Positions 33,609-42,680 of a stretch of DNA of 64,000 nucleotides are shown one piece after another (within the stretch, counting starts at the first letter, position 1; every line of letters begins with the position of its first letter). The translations under genes were made by a program, and so were the position numbers. Below the pieces are notes generated by a model. The model was not told the origin of the DNA. It did not search any database and saw only the letters and a list, made by a program, of their open reading frames with translations. The stretch covers positions 248,001 to 312,000 of the forward strand of contig NZ_FTOQ01000003.1 in assembly GCF_900156805.1 (NCBI RefSeq), in the 5' to 3' direction. This stretch comes from Roseivivax lentus (GTDB lineage: Bacteria; Pseudomonadota; Alphaproteobacteria; Rhodobacterales; Rhodobacteraceae).

Positions 33609-34088
33609 ATGATCGCCGCCGAAGACCCGCGCCCGCCTCTGCCGCCCTTCACCCTTGAGGACGCGGTAAAGAAGGTCCGCATGGCCGAGGATGCCTGGAA
33701 CACCCGCGATCCCGATCGCGTGGCGCTGGCCTACACGCCGGACACGCGGTGGCGGAACCGGTCGGAGTTTCTCAACGGGCGCGACGAGGTGCGGGCCTTC
33801 CTGAGCCGCAAATGGGCGAAGGAAAACGGCTACCGCCTGATCAAGGAGATCTGGGCCCATGACGGACACCGCATCGCCGTGCGCTTCGTCTACGAATGGC
33901 ACGATGCGGAGGGCCAGTGGTTCCGCGCCCATGGCAACGAGAACTGGGCCTTCGACGATCAGGGCTTCATGGCCGAACGGCACGCCTCGATCAACGACGT
34001 GCCCATCGCCGAGGCCGACCGCAAGTTCCGCTGGCCCCAGGGCCCGCGGCCCCAAGACCATCCCGGGCTGACCGCGCTCGGGCTCTGA
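33609..34088 (+). CDS. NTF2-like DUF1348 protein
   Basis: 159 aa. Matches the DUF1348 branch of the NTF2/SnoaL fold: [89 protein letters not shown] and [11 protein letters not shown]. The function of the family is unknown. It lies between the ABC ATPase (13 bp) and cyanase (41 bp), so it belongs to the cyanate operon. Confidence 0.88.
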   Translation: MIAAEDPRPPLPPFTLEDAVKKVRMAEDAWNTRDPDRVALAYTPDTRWRNRSEFLNGRDEVRAFLSRKWAKENGYRLIKEIWAHDGHRIAVRFVYEWHDAEGQWFRAHGNENWAFDDQGFMAERHASINDVPIAEADRKFRWPQGPRPQDHPGLTALGL

Positions 34089-34129
34089 ACACGCCAAACC
34101 AACGACCGCCATCTGAGAGGAGAAAACCG

Positions 34130-34600
34130 ATGAAGGACAATTTCGAGATGCCCGAGACCATGACCAAGGAAGACGTGACCGCGATGATCCTGTCGGCCAA
34201 GAAGCAGGCCGGCCTCACCTGGGAGGAGATCGCGACCAAGATCGACATGTCGCCGGTCTGGACGCATTCGGCCGCCATGGGCATGAACGCCATGCCCGCC
34301 GAGAAGGCCAAGGCGCTGGTCTCGGTCATGGGTCTGCCGCAAGAAGCGGCCTCGGTGCTCGAGGAGAGCCCGACGAAGGTCTGGGAGCAGGCGGTGCCGA
34401 CCGATCCCTGCATCTACCGCCTCTACGAGATCGTCGGTGTCTACGGCCCCACCATCAAGGCGCTGATCCACGAGAAGTTCGGCGACGGCATCATGTCCGC
34501 CATCGACTTCGACATGCAGATCACCCGGGTCGAGCACCCCAAGGGCGACCGCGTGAAGATCGAGATGTCGGGCAAGTACCTGGGTTACAATTCCTGGTAA
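34130..34600 (+). CDS. cynS: Cyanate hydratase (cyanase)
   Basis: 156 aa, the normal length. Converts cyanate and bicarbonate to ammonia and two CO2. The N-terminal helix-turn-helix-like domain (ILSAKKQAGLTWEEIATKIDMSPVWTHSAAMG) and the C-terminal catalytic domain are present with the Arg and Glu of YRLYEIVGVYG and the Ser of GIMSAIDF, corresponding to the catalytic Arg-Glu-Ser triad. GAGAGGAG precedes the ATG. Last gene of the transporter operon, which fixes the operon's role as cyanate uptake and breakdown for nitrogen. Confidence 0.96.
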   Translation: MKDNFEMPETMTKEDVTAMILSAKKQAGLTWEEIATKIDMSPVWTHSAAMGMNAMPAEKAKALVSVMGLPQEAASVLEESPTKVWEQAVPTDPCIYRLYEIVGVYGPTIKALIHEKFGDGIMSAIDFDMQITRVEHPKGDRVKIEMSGKYLGYNSW

Positions 34601-34634
34601 GACCCTGGGCCTTCGGGTCCGGAACGCCTGAACG

Positions 34635-34675
34635 TGAAGAGGGGCGGCGCTGCGGCGTCGCCCTTCGTCTTGCGG
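34635..34675. terminator. Hairpin between convergent cynS and the MobA-like gene
   Basis: A GC-rich inverted repeat (AAGAGGGGCG ... CGCCCTTCGTCTT) lies 35-75 bp past the cynS stop in the gap between convergent genes. It can fold from either strand and may serve both; tails contain only short T-runs. Confidence 0.4.
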
Positions 34676-34717
34676 CGGGTGCCGCGCGGCACCAGCGCTC
34701 CGGGGCGGTCTTCGCGC

Positions 34718-35344
34718 CTAATCGTCCCGCGCGGATACGGCCCTTTGTCCGGCACGCCACGCCGCCCAATCCTCGGGCGTGTCGAGATCGACGCGCGCGC
34801 GGCGACCGGGCAGGGGGACGTGCAGTACGCGACCGGCCTCGGCCTCAGCCATGAGGACGTCCCGCGCGCCCTGATCGCCCGTCAGCTGCATCAGCGCGCT
34901 GCGAAAGCGCCGCGGAAAGATCACCGGATGCCCCGGCGCGCCGTCCTCGGTGGTGGCCCGGACGATGCGCTGCCCGCCTTCGGCGTCGAAGACGCGGGCC
35001 AGTGTTGCGAGGTCGGGCGCGGTAATCTCCGGCATGTCCGCGGGCATCACGAGGATGCCGCGGCAGGTCTCGGGCAGGGCGGCTGCGGCCCGCACCAGCG
35101 ACCGGGCCATGCCCTCTGCCGCATCCGGCACGGCCACGCGCGTCACGTCCAGCCCTTCGAGGGCGCCGCCGCGCGCCGCGGCCGGAACGGGCAGCGCCAC
35201 GATCACCGGATCGCAGACGGACCGCGCCATTTCGGCGATCCGGCGCAGCAGCGGGATACCGCCCACCTCTTCGGTCAGCTTGTCGCCGCCGCGCATCCGC
35301 GTCCCGAGCCCCGCCGCCGGAATTATGCTGGCCAATTCATTCAC
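34718..35344 (-). CDS. MobA-like nucleotidyltransferase (molybdenum-cofactor cytidylyl/guanylyltransferase type)
   Basis: 208 aa. The NTP-transferase motif IIPAAGLGTRMRGGDKLTEEVGGIPLLRR is at the N-terminus (residues 7-35), followed by VMPADMPEITAPDL (metal-binding Asp) and GAPGHPVIFPRRF, which are typical of MocA/MobA-like enzymes that attach CMP or GMP to molybdopterin. No molybdoenzyme gene is adjacent, so the substrate is not fixed by context. Confidence 0.8.
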   Translation of the reverse strand: MNELASIIPAAGLGTRMRGGDKLTEEVGGIPLLRRIAEMARSVCDPVIVALPVPAAARGGALEGLDVTRVAVPDAAEGMARSLVRAAAALPETCRGILVMPADMPEITAPDLATLARVFDAEGGQRIVRATTEDGAPGHPVIFPRRFRSALMQLTGDQGARDVLMAEAEAGRVLHVPLPGRRARVDLDTPEDWAAWRAGQRAVSARDD

Positions 35345-35437
35345 GCTTACTAGATAGGCGCGTATCGTGCCCGCGCGGGAGGTTTTTCAGCGCCTGAGCC
35401 GAAAACATTACAAATATGCAAACGGGGCTCGCGAAAT

Positions 35438-35451
35438 TTGACACAAATCAA
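35438..35451. promoter_or_regulatory. FNR-type box candidate
   Basis: TTGACACAAATCAA fits the FnrL/FNR pattern TTGAY-N4-ATCAA. It sits 150 bp upstream of the GAF histidine kinase start and about 95 bp upstream of the divergent MobA-like gene. This would suggest oxygen-linked control of one of them. Confidence 0.45.
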
Positions 35452-35600
35452 TGTCCAAGATATCTGACAAGACAAGGCGGTCGCGCCTGGACGTCCGAAA
35501 GCTGCGCTCCGCATGGCTGGCCGCCGTCTCAATCCGACCTTGCGCTTTTCGCCCCGGTCGGCTCATTCAAAGGCCCGATTGGGCCGGACAAGGTTAATCA

Positions 35601-36746
35601 ATGCGCGCACCAACTCCCAGCGATCAGGCTAAGCGGCTGGAAGATCTGCGTGACTACGACATTCTCGATTCGGAACCGAGCGAGGCGTTCCAAAGCGTCG
35701 TCGATCTGGTCAAGGAAATCTGCGATGTGCCTGTCGCCCTCATCTCCTTCGTGGACGAGGACAGGCAATGGTTCAAGGCCTATAGCGGTATCGAAGTCAC
35801 TGAAACCCCGCTCGAAAACGCGGTCTGCGGTCACACGATCCTGCAGGACGAGGTCCTCGAGATCCCCGATACCTGCGCGGATGCCCGCACCCGCGACAAC
35901 GAGCTGTGCATTTCGGACAGCGCGCCGATGCGTTTCTATGCCGGTGCGCCGCTGATCTCTCAGCGTGGCTACGGCCTCGGATCGCTTTGCGTTCTGGACA
36001 GCCAGCCCCGGAGACTGACCGAGCATCAGCGCAAGGCGCTGAAACTGCTGGCGGGCCAGGTGATGCAGCTTCTCGAGCTGCACAAGAGCCTGCGCAACGA
36101 AGAGATCCTGCGCAACGAGATCGACCACCGGGTCAAGAACTCGCTGCAGACCGTGTCGAGCTTCATCCGCATCTACTCCGCGCGCAGCCATGCCGCGGAG
36201 ACGAAAGAGGCCCTGTCGGCCATCGGTCGGCGGGTCAACGCCATCGCCCAGCTGCATGCGGAACTCTACAACACCAATCAACTGAGCGAGATTCGTCTCG
36301 ATCAATACCTGATGCGGGTGATCGACCTGCTGCGCCCGCAAATGGCGTCGAACGTGTCGATCAACACGAGCTTCCGGCCGATCAAGACCGAGAGCCGCCA
36401 GGCCTCGCAGATCGCCATGATCGTCAGCGAATTCGCCGCAAATGCCTCGAAACACGCGTTCCCGGATGGCCGGGACGGGATCATATCGTTCTTCATGGAG
36501 CCGCAGGATGACGGCACGATGCTGCTTCTGTGCGAGGATAACGGCATCGGCGATCAGGCCACGACCCTGCCCAGCGACGAGAACGAGATCGCGTCGATCG
36601 GCATGCGCCTGATGGAAAGCGCGGCGGAACAGATCGGCGGCCGTCTGAAGATGGGGCCGACCCCCGAGGGCTTCCGGCTGGAGCTTGTGACCTTCCCGCA
36701 GACGGACGACGCACCGTTCAAGGCCGGGGCGCTGTCGGCCGAGTGA
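35601..36746 (+). CDS. GAF-domain sensor histidine kinase (HisKA_2/HWE type)
   Basis: 381 aa, soluble. Residues about 15-165 form a GAF domain (DVPVALISFVDEDRQWFKA, CGHTILQDEVLEIPDTCADART, FYAGAPLISQRGYGLGSLCVLD). The phosphoacceptor His lies in NEIDHRVKNSLQTVSSFI (about residue 175), the DHRxxN form of HisKA_2 kinases, and the ATPase part has SEFAANASKHAF and CEDNGIG. Such kinases often feed the general stress response in alphaproteobacteria, but no partner response regulator is adjacent. GAF ligand unknown. Confidence 0.88.
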   Translation: MRAPTPSDQAKRLEDLRDYDILDSEPSEAFQSVVDLVKEICDVPVALISFVDEDRQWFKAYSGIEVTETPLENAVCGHTILQDEVLEIPDTCADARTRDNELCISDSAPMRFYAGAPLISQRGYGLGSLCVLDSQPRRLTEHQRKALKLLAGQVMQLLELHKSLRNEEILRNEIDHRVKNSLQTVSSFIRIYSARSHAAETKEALSAIGRRVNAIAQLHAELYNTNQLSEIRLDQYLMRVIDLLRPQMASNVSINTSFRPIKTESRQASQIAMIVSEFAANASKHAFPDGRDGIISFFMEPQDDGTMLLLCEDNGIGDQATTLPSDENEIASIGMRLMESAAEQIGGRLKMGPTPEGFRLELVTFPQTDDAPFKAGALSAE

Positions 36747-36868
36747 CGGCGCGACCGGCCTGCGACCGGCCCCGAGCCGTAGCAGGACCGGGCCGCTCTT
36801 TGCCTTTCTCGTAATCTCTTCACGTGGCCGGTGCGCGCACTGTGCTCGGCACGCCCGGAAACCGCGCC

Positions 36869-38185
36869 TTAGCCCTGCGCGGAGGCCAGCGGCACCGACT
36901 CGATCGGGCGCACCTTCAGGCGGGTGATCCGGTTGTTCTCGCGGGCGACCACTTCGAAGCGGAAGCCGTGAAATACGAAGGCCTGTCCCACCGTCGGGAT
37001 CATCTGCGCCTCGTGAATGACAAGGCCCGCCACGGTGTTCGCCTCGTCGTCGGGCAGCTGGAAATCCGTCGCCCGGTTGAAGTCGCGGATCGTCATCAGC
37101 CCGTCGATCCAGAAATGCCCGTCCTCGGCCATCTTGATCGTGTGATCGGCGTCCGGGTCAAACTCGTCGGTGATCTCGCCCACGATCTCCTCGAGGATAT
37201 CCTCGAGCGTGATGAGCCCCTGCAGCGCGCCGTATTCGTCCACCACGAGGGCGAAATGGGTGCGCCGCCGCAGGAATTGCCGCATCTGGTCGTCGAGCGA
37301 CGTGGTGTCGGGGATGAAATAGGGCTTCATCGCGACCTTGGTGATCTCGAACGCCGCCAGCGCCGCCATCGAGGCCTCGGCGCCCTCCATCAGCTTGTAC
37401 ATCGCGCGCAGCAGGTCCTTGGCGTGGATGACCCCAATGATGTTCTCGGGATCGTCGCGGAAGATCGGAAGGCGCGTATGCGGGCTGTCGAGGCATTGCT
37501 GCAGGATCGCCGAAGGGTCGCTGTCCGCATCGATCATCTCGATGGCGGAGCGGTGCAGCATGATCTCTTCAACGGTGCGTTCCGAGAGATCGAGCGCGCC
37601 GAGGATGCGGTCGCGGTCCTCCTTCTCGACGACACCCTCGGAATGGCCGAGATTGAGCGCGCCGGCGATTTCCTCGCGCACCGCCAGCACCTGGCTGTCG
37701 GGATCGGTCTTGACGCCGAAAAGCCCCAGGATACCCCGCACCAGAACCCTGACCGCGCCCACCACCGGTGCGAAGACCAGGATGACCACCTGGATCACCG
37801 GCGAGACGCGGCTCGCGGCACTTTCGGGATTGGTGATGGCGTAGGTCTTCGGCAGCACCTCGGCGAAGATCAGCACCAGAAGCGTCATGATCAGCGTGGC
37901 CAGCGCCACACCCGATTCGCCCAGGAGGTTGGTGAAGAGCGCGGTCGCGAGCGATGTGGCGAGGATGTTGACGAGGTTGTTGCCGAGCAGGACCGATCCG
38001 ATCAGCCGCTCATTGTCCTCGGTGATCTTCAGCGCCCGTTCGGCGCCCTTGTCGCCCCGGTCCATCGCCGCGCGCAACTTGCCGCGCGAGGCGGCCGTCA
38101 AGGCCGTCTCGGAGCCCGAAAAGAAGCCCGACAATACCAGAAGCCCCATGATGGCGGCGGCAGTGATCCAGAACGCAGCGTCCAA
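36869..38185 (-). CDS. HlyC/CorC family protein (DUF21-CBS-CorC_HlyC)
   Basis: 438 aa from TTG 38185. An N-terminal DUF21/CNNM membrane domain with about four helices (FFSGSETALTAASRGKLRA; GNNLVNILATSLATALF), a CBS pair (about residues 205-335) and a C-terminal CorC_HlyC domain (DGLMTIRDFNRATDFQLP ... GLVIHEAQMIPTVGQAFVFHGFRFEVV). The family is linked to Mg2+/Co2+ efflux or homeostasis. It is downstream of xerD in the same direction. Confidence 0.9.
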   Translation of the reverse strand: MDAAFWITAAAIMGLLVLSGFFSGSETALTAASRGKLRAAMDRGDKGAERALKITEDNERLIGSVLLGNNLVNILATSLATALFTNLLGESGVALATLIMTLLVLIFAEVLPKTYAITNPESAASRVSPVIQVVILVFAPVVGAVRVLVRGILGLFGVKTDPDSQVLAVREEIAGALNLGHSEGVVEKEDRDRILGALDLSERTVEEIMLHRSAIEMIDADSDPSAILQQCLDSPHTRLPIFRDDPENIIGVIHAKDLLRAMYKLMEGAEASMAALAAFEITKVAMKPYFIPDTTSLDDQMRQFLRRRTHFALVVDEYGALQGLITLEDILEEIVGEITDEFDPDADHTIKMAEDGHFWIDGLMTIRDFNRATDFQLPDDEANTVAGLVIHEAQMIPTVGQAFVFHGFRFEVVARENNRITRLKVRPIESVPLASAQG

Positions 38186-38257
38186 TGGCCCGTTATCCCG
38201 ATGTTGAAACTCTTACTGGTTATGTGGGCGATCCCGGCCCGCGACAAGGGGCAGGGC

Positions 38258-39184
38258 TCAGTCGCGCGCCATCGGGTGATGCTCCAGCACCAGATCGCGC
38301 AGCCGTTCTTCGAGGACATGCGTGTAGATCTCGGTTGTGGCGACATCGGCATGGCCGAGAAAGGTCTGGATGGCGCGCAGGTCGGCGCCGTTTTCCAGCA
38401 GATGCGTGGCGAAGGCATGGCGCAGCGTATGCGGCGTGACCTTGGCCGGAGAGACGCCCGCGGCGACCGCCAGCTCCTTGATCAGCGCGTAAAAGCCGTG
38501 CCGCGTCAGGTGCCCGGCCTTGGAGCGCGAGGCGAAGAGATAGGCCGATCCGGGCTTGCCCTGGCTGCGCGCCAAGGCTTCGTCGCGGTCGCGAAGCGCC
38601 AGCCATTCGGCCAGTGCCTGCCGCGCGGGCGGCGACAGCGGCACCATGCGTTCCTTGCCGCCCTTGCCCCGGATCAGCAGCATTCGCGGATCGCCTTTGG
38701 CCGCCGACAGGGGCAGGGTGACCAGTTCCGAGACGCGCATACCCGTCGCGTAAAGCAACTGCATCAGGCAGGTATTGCGGACCCGGTCCGCGGGTTTGCG
38801 CCCATGGGCGGCGGCGGCGTCGAGAAGCCGGTCCACCTCGGCCACCGACAGCGTCTTCGGCAGCCGCTTGTCGCGTCCGGGCCCCGCGATCTGCACCGCG
38901 GGATTGTCGGCGCGCAATCCCTCCTCGAAGGCGAAGCGGTAGATCTGCTTGATCGCCGACAGGCGCCGCGCCCGGGTCGATTTGGCGAAGCCCTGCGCGT
39001 CGCAATGCACGAGGTATTCCTCGATATCGGTGCGCCCCGCGCGGGCGAAATCGAGCCCGCGTCCCGCCAGCCAGTCCGACACCGATCCCAGGTCGCGGGC
39101 ATAGGCCACAAGCGTGTTCTCTGCCGCGCCGCGCTCGGCCGCCTGGGCCTCGAGGAAGGACGCGATCAGCCGCTGATCGCTCAC
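38258..39184 (-). CDS. xerD: Tyrosine recombinase XerD
   Basis: 308 aa from GTG 39184, overlapping the upstream gene as GTGA. A SAM-like core-binding domain (FLEAQAAERGAAENTLVAYARDLGSVSDWL) is followed by the catalytic domain with Arg in LLYATGMRVSEL, a Lys in the following sheet (GKGGKER), HTLRHAFATHLLENGADLRAIQTFLGHADVATTEIYTHV (HxxR, His, Tyr). The full length and chromosomal housekeeping context support chromosome dimer resolution at dif rather than a phage or island integrase. Confidence 0.92.
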   Translation of the reverse strand: MSDQRLIASFLEAQAAERGAAENTLVAYARDLGSVSDWLAGRGLDFARAGRTDIEEYLVHCDAQGFAKSTRARRLSAIKQIYRFAFEEGLRADNPAVQIAGPGRDKRLPKTLSVAEVDRLLDAAAAHGRKPADRVRNTCLMQLLYATGMRVSELVTLPLSAAKGDPRMLLIRGKGGKERMVPLSPPARQALAEWLALRDRDEALARSQGKPGSAYLFASRSKAGHLTRHGFYALIKELAVAAGVSPAKVTPHTLRHAFATHLLENGADLRAIQTFLGHADVATTEIYTHVLEERLRDLVLEHHPMARD

Positions 39185-40752
39185 GGCTGCCCTCCGCGCA
39201 TGTCGTCCAGAAGCGCCAGTTGCAACGCGGCGCGCCGCGCGGTGTCTTCGAGCCCGACCGCGCGGAAGGTCGCGAGCGCATCGGTCAGTTGCGCATCGTT
39301 GCCCGCCGCGCCTTGCGCAAAGAGGGCGATGGCGCGCAGGATCGCCTCGCCAAGCTGGCCGTTCTGCAAATGCCGCTGCAGGCCGGAGGGCGGGGCCGCA
39401 TCCGCGGCGAAGGCGCCGGCGATGGCGGCGGCATGGGGCAGGTCGGGGATGCTCCCGGGCGCTTCGCCGCGCGCGATGGATGCAAGGAACGCGGCTTCCG
39501 CATCGCTGCCCGGGGCCAGGCTGGCGGCGCGTTCATAGACCGGCGAAAGAAAACCCGCGCGGATCGCCAGGCGTCGCGCATCGCCGGTCAGCGGCAGCGC
39601 GAGAAGCCGCTCGGCATACAGCGTGGCGAAGGGCACCAGCAGGCCCGCGGCGGCCATTTCGGGCCAAACGCGGGTCAGCGCGGTCGCCACCGAGGTCGGG
39701 TTGCGCGCGGTCATCGCGATGTCGAAGCGCTGCAGCGCCTCGACCCGGTCCCAGATGCCGCCCGAGGCTGCGGGCTGGCGCAGCGAATAAATGCCGAGTA
39801 GCCGGTTCTCCGACAGGGTGCCCGCCCGCGCGAGCCGCTCTGCCGCGGTGAGCTGCGCCTTCCAGCCCTGATCGCCGCCGAGATCGGTCGCGGCGAAGGC
39901 GCGCGGCAGGCGGGCGGTGGGCAGCGGCTCCCCGATGGCCTCGAAGAGGCGGAATTGCAGGACGCTCGGCCGCACCGGCGGGGGCAGGGCGGGCAGGTCC
40001 TCGGAAAACTCGGGCTCGAGGAACCGCGACAGCAGGTCGGCGTCGCGCGGCTCCAGCAAATCGAGGCTGCGCGCGCTCTCGAAGGTCAGCATCGCCCGCG
40101 GCCAGTCGCCTTGCCGAGCGGCGCAGTAGACCGTCGCCGCGAGATCGTCGCTGAGCCCCGCATCCTGCGAAAGCGCCTCGCAGGGTCCGGCCGGATTGCC
40201 CTCCAGAAGCGCTGCATCGAGCCAGAGCGGAAAGAGGTCCGCGCGTTGCGGCCCGGCGCGTTCCAGAAGGGCCAGCGCCGGATCGACCGCGCCGCCCTCG
40301 ATCAGCCGGGCCACCCGCGCGGCGAGAAAGCGCGCGCCGTCGCCCACGCCCCGGGGCGGATGCGCCTCGGCCAGCAAGAGCGTGTTCAGCAGCGCCGCGA
40401 TGGCCGGCAGGTCCGCGCGGCTGGACGCCACGAGCCGCGACAGGGCCGCGCCGTCGCTTGCCGACCAGAGGCTCGGCGGCAGGCCGCTGCGATGGGCGGG
40501 CAGCAGGCCCACCGCCTCGACCGAGGGCGCATCGAGCGGCTGCGCATCCACTTCGGGCACGTCCACGGAGGCGGCGACGGGCGGTTCTTCGCGGCTTTGC
40601 GCGGGTCCGGGCGCGCCATTCGGGGGCGGGGTGACCGGTGCGGCCACCGGCGGGGCATCCCGGCCGTCGAGCCAGTCGATGACCGACAAGGGCTCCTGTG
40701 CGCCGGCGGGCGCTGCGACGAAAGCGGCGAGGACCGAGGCCCTAATCGACAT
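39181..40752 (-). CDS. Exported helical-repeat protein of unknown function
   Basis: 523 aa from the ATG at 40752. Signal peptide MSIRASVLAAFVAAPAGA, cleavage before QEP, then a Pro-rich linker (about residues 30-75) and a long Ala/Leu-rich helical region resembling degenerate TPR/Sel1-type solenoids (LIEGGAVDPALALLERAGP; YCAARQGDWPRAMLTFESA). It overlaps the upstream 49-aa gene by 11 bp and xerD by GTGA. I recognise it only as a periplasmic repeat protein of the kind seen next to xerD in rhodobacteria. Confidence 0.7.
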   Translation of the reverse strand: MSIRASVLAAFVAAPAGAQEPLSVIDWLDGRDAPPVAAPVTPPPNGAPGPAQSREEPPVAASVDVPEVDAQPLDAPSVEAVGLLPAHRSGLPPSLWSASDGAALSRLVASSRADLPAIAALLNTLLLAEAHPPRGVGDGARFLAARVARLIEGGAVDPALALLERAGPQRADLFPLWLDAALLEGNPAGPCEALSQDAGLSDDLAATVYCAARQGDWPRAMLTFESARSLDLLEPRDADLLSRFLEPEFSEDLPALPPPVRPSVLQFRLFEAIGEPLPTARLPRAFAATDLGGDQGWKAQLTAAERLARAGTLSENRLLGIYSLRQPAASGGIWDRVEALQRFDIAMTARNPTSVATALTRVWPEMAAAGLLVPFATLYAERLLALPLTGDARRLAIRAGFLSPVYERAASLAPGSDAEAAFLASIARGEAPGSIPDLPHAAAIAGAFAADAAPPSGLQRHLQNGQLGEAILRAIALFAQGAAGNDAQLTDALATFRAVGLEDTARRAALQLALLDDMRGGQP

Positions 40753-40891
40753 CCAGATCGACCGGCTGGCGAATCTCCGCCTGCGGCGGCGAGAAATCGG
40801 CGCCGAAGAACTCACCCAGATAGGCATAGGCCACCAAGGCGATTGCCGCCAGAATTACCAGGTAAAACAGCCATTTGAGAAGTCGCCCCAT
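40742..40891 (-). CDS. 49-aa single-span membrane protein
   Basis: Begins ATG 40891 and ends TAG 40742. Sequence starts MGRLLKWLFYLVILAAIALV, one membrane helix at residues 5-25, then FFGADFSPPQ and an acidic end (VDLDVD). Its last 11 bases overlap the start of the exported repeat protein, so translation is coupled. It is divergent from aroK. No function is recognised; it may be a bitopic partner of the downstream protein. Confidence 0.65.
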   Translation of the reverse strand: MGRLLKWLFYLVILAAIALVAYAYLGEFFGADFSPPQAEIRQPVDLDVD

Positions 40892-40992
40892 CGTTACCTT
40901 CGCCTTCTGCCTCGGCATTTTTTTGCACTTATAACTGGCAATCTGAGCAAGTTCACGTCATTCACGCCGAAAACTTCGTGATTGGGCGGCAG

Positions 40993-41562
40993 ATGGCCGA
41001 AACAGCGCTGAACAAAGCCGTGAGACTGCGCAAATCCGTCGTGCTCGTGGGCATGATGGGCGCGGGCAAGACCGCCGTGGGCCGCGCGCTGGCGCAGATG
41101 CTGCGGGTGCCGTTTCTCGATTCCGACGCCGAGATCGAGACCGCCGCGGCCATGTCCATCGCCGAGATCTTCGCCCGCGACGGCGAGCAGTTCTTCCGCC
41201 GCCGCGAAAGCGAGGTGATCGCGCGGCTGCTGGCGGGCCGCCCGGCGATCCTGTCCACCGGCGGCGGCGCCTTCATGCAGGAAAACAACCGCAGGCTCAT
41301 CTCCGAAAAGGGCGTTTCGGTCTGGATCGACGCCGATCTCGACCTGCTGTGGCAGCGCGTACGGCACAAATCCACGCGCCCGCTTCTGCGCACCGACAAT
41401 CCGCGCCAGACCCTGTCCGAGCTTTTCGACGCCCGCGTGCCGGTCTACCGCCTGGCCGACCTGTCGGTCCGCACCGAACCGAAATATTCCATCGAGGATA
41501 CGGCGCGCGCCGTGCTCGATACGCTGCGCAGCCGCGCCGATGTGCTGGAGGAGGTGTCATGA
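40993..41562 (+). CDS. aroK: Shikimate kinase
   Basis: 189 aa from ATG 40993 (GTG 40978 possible, five codons longer). P-loop GMMGAGKTAVGRALA (about residues 20-34), shikimate-binding LDSDAEIE, RRRESEVI, STGGGAFM and lid arginines in STRPLLRTDNPRQTL. Phosphorylates shikimate in aromatic amino acid synthesis. Overlaps aroB by ATGA, the usual alphaproteobacterial pair. Confidence 0.95.
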   Translation: MAETALNKAVRLRKSVVLVGMMGAGKTAVGRALAQMLRVPFLDSDAEIETAAAMSIAEIFARDGEQFFRRRESEVIARLLAGRPAILSTGGGAFMQENNRRLISEKGVSVWIDADLDLLWQRVRHKSTRPLLRTDNPRQTLSELFDARVPVYRLADLSVRTEPKYSIEDTARAVLDTLRSRADVLEEVS

Positions 41563-42680
41563 TCGAAACCGTCCAAGTGCCCCTGGGCGACCGGGCCTAT
41601 GACGTGCGGATCGGGCCGGGGCTCATCGGCCGCGCGGGCGCCGAGATCGCGCCGCTTCTGCCGCGGCCGCGCTGCGCCGTGGTCACCGACGAAAATGTCG
41701 GCGCGCGGCATCTTGGGGCGCTGCAGGCCGCGCTGGAGGCCGAGGGGATCGCCTCCGAGGCGCTGGTGCTGCCCGCGGGCGAGGCCACGAAAAGCTGGGC
41801 GCATCTGCAGCAGACGGTCGAGTGGCTGTTGTCGCAAAAGGTGGAACGGCGCGACGTGGTGATCGCGCTCGGCGGTGGGGTGATCGGCGACCTGGTGGGC
41901 TTCGCCGCGGCGATCCTGCGGCGCGGCGTGCGCTTCGTGCAGGTGCCCACATCGCTTCTGGCGCAGGTCGACAGCTCCGTCGGCGGCAAGACCGGGATCA
42001 ACGCGCCGCAGGGCAAGAACCTCATCGGCGCTTTCCATCAGCCGGCGCTGGTTCTCGCGGATATCGACGTACTGGCCACCCTCGCGCCGCGTGATTTCCT
42101 CGCGGGATACGGCGAGGTCGTGAAATACGGCCTTCTCGGGGATTACGATTTTTTTCAATGGCTTGAGGTCGAGGGCCCCGCCATCGCTTCGGGAGACGCG
42201 GAAGCGCGGCAGCGCGCCGTCAAGCGCTCGGTCGAGATGAAGGCCGAGATCGTGGTGCGCGACGAGACCGAGCAGGGTGACCGTGCCCTTCTGAACCTCG
42301 GGCACACCTTCTGTCACGCGCTCGAGGCCGCGACGGGCTATTCCGACCGGCTGCTGCATGGCGAGGGCGTCGCCATCGGCTGCGCGCTGGCCTTCGAGCT
42401 CTCGGCGCGGCTGGGCCTTTGCCCGCAGGAAGAGCCTGGCCGGGTCCGCGCGCATCTGCGCGCCATGGCCATGGCCACCGACCTTGCGGACATCCCCGGC
42501 GATCTGCCCGATGCGGACGGATTGCTGGCGCTCATGGCACAGGACAAGAAGGTGGTGGCGGGGCAGCTGCGCTTCATCCTCGCGCGCGGCATCGGCCAGG
42601 CCTTCGTGACCGCCGATGTGCCCAGCGAGACGGTGCGCAGCGTGCTGGCCGAGGCGCTCAGCGCGCGCGCCGCCGCCTGA
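41559..42680 (+). CDS. aroB: 3-dehydroquinate synthase
   Basis: 373 aa. NAD-binding IALGGGVIGDLVGFAAA (about residues 105-121), QVPTSLLAQVDSSVGGKTGIN, GYGEVVKYGLL (metal Glu) and LNLGHTFCHALE, HGEGVAIG (metal His residues) are intact. Cyclises DAHP to 3-dehydroquinate. Its 3' end overlaps the convergent M50 protease gene by 23 bp. Confidence 0.96.
   Translation: MIETVQVPLGDRAYDVRIGPGLIGRAGAEIAPLLPRPRCAVVTDENVGARHLGALQAALEAEGIASEALVLPAGEATKSWAHLQQTVEWLLSQKVERRDVVIALGGGVIGDLVGFAAAILRRGVRFVQVPTSLLAQVDSSVGGKTGINAPQGKNLIGAFHQPALVLADIDVLATLAPRDFLAGYGEVVKYGLLGDYDFFQWLEVEGPAIASGDAEARQRAVKRSVEMKAEIVVRDETEQGDRALLNLGHTFCHALEAATGYSDRLLHGEGVAIGCALAFELSARLGLCPQEEPGRVRAHLRAMAMATDLADIPGDLPDADGLLALMAQDKKVVAGQLRFILARGIGQAFVTADVPSETVRSVLAEALSARAAA

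Noticed and set aside
38258-39184. XerD as the missing integrase of the tRNA-Leu island
   Set aside because: Full-length XerD in a housekeeping neighbourhood 28 kb away is the chromosomal dif recombinase; there is no sign that it belongs to the island.
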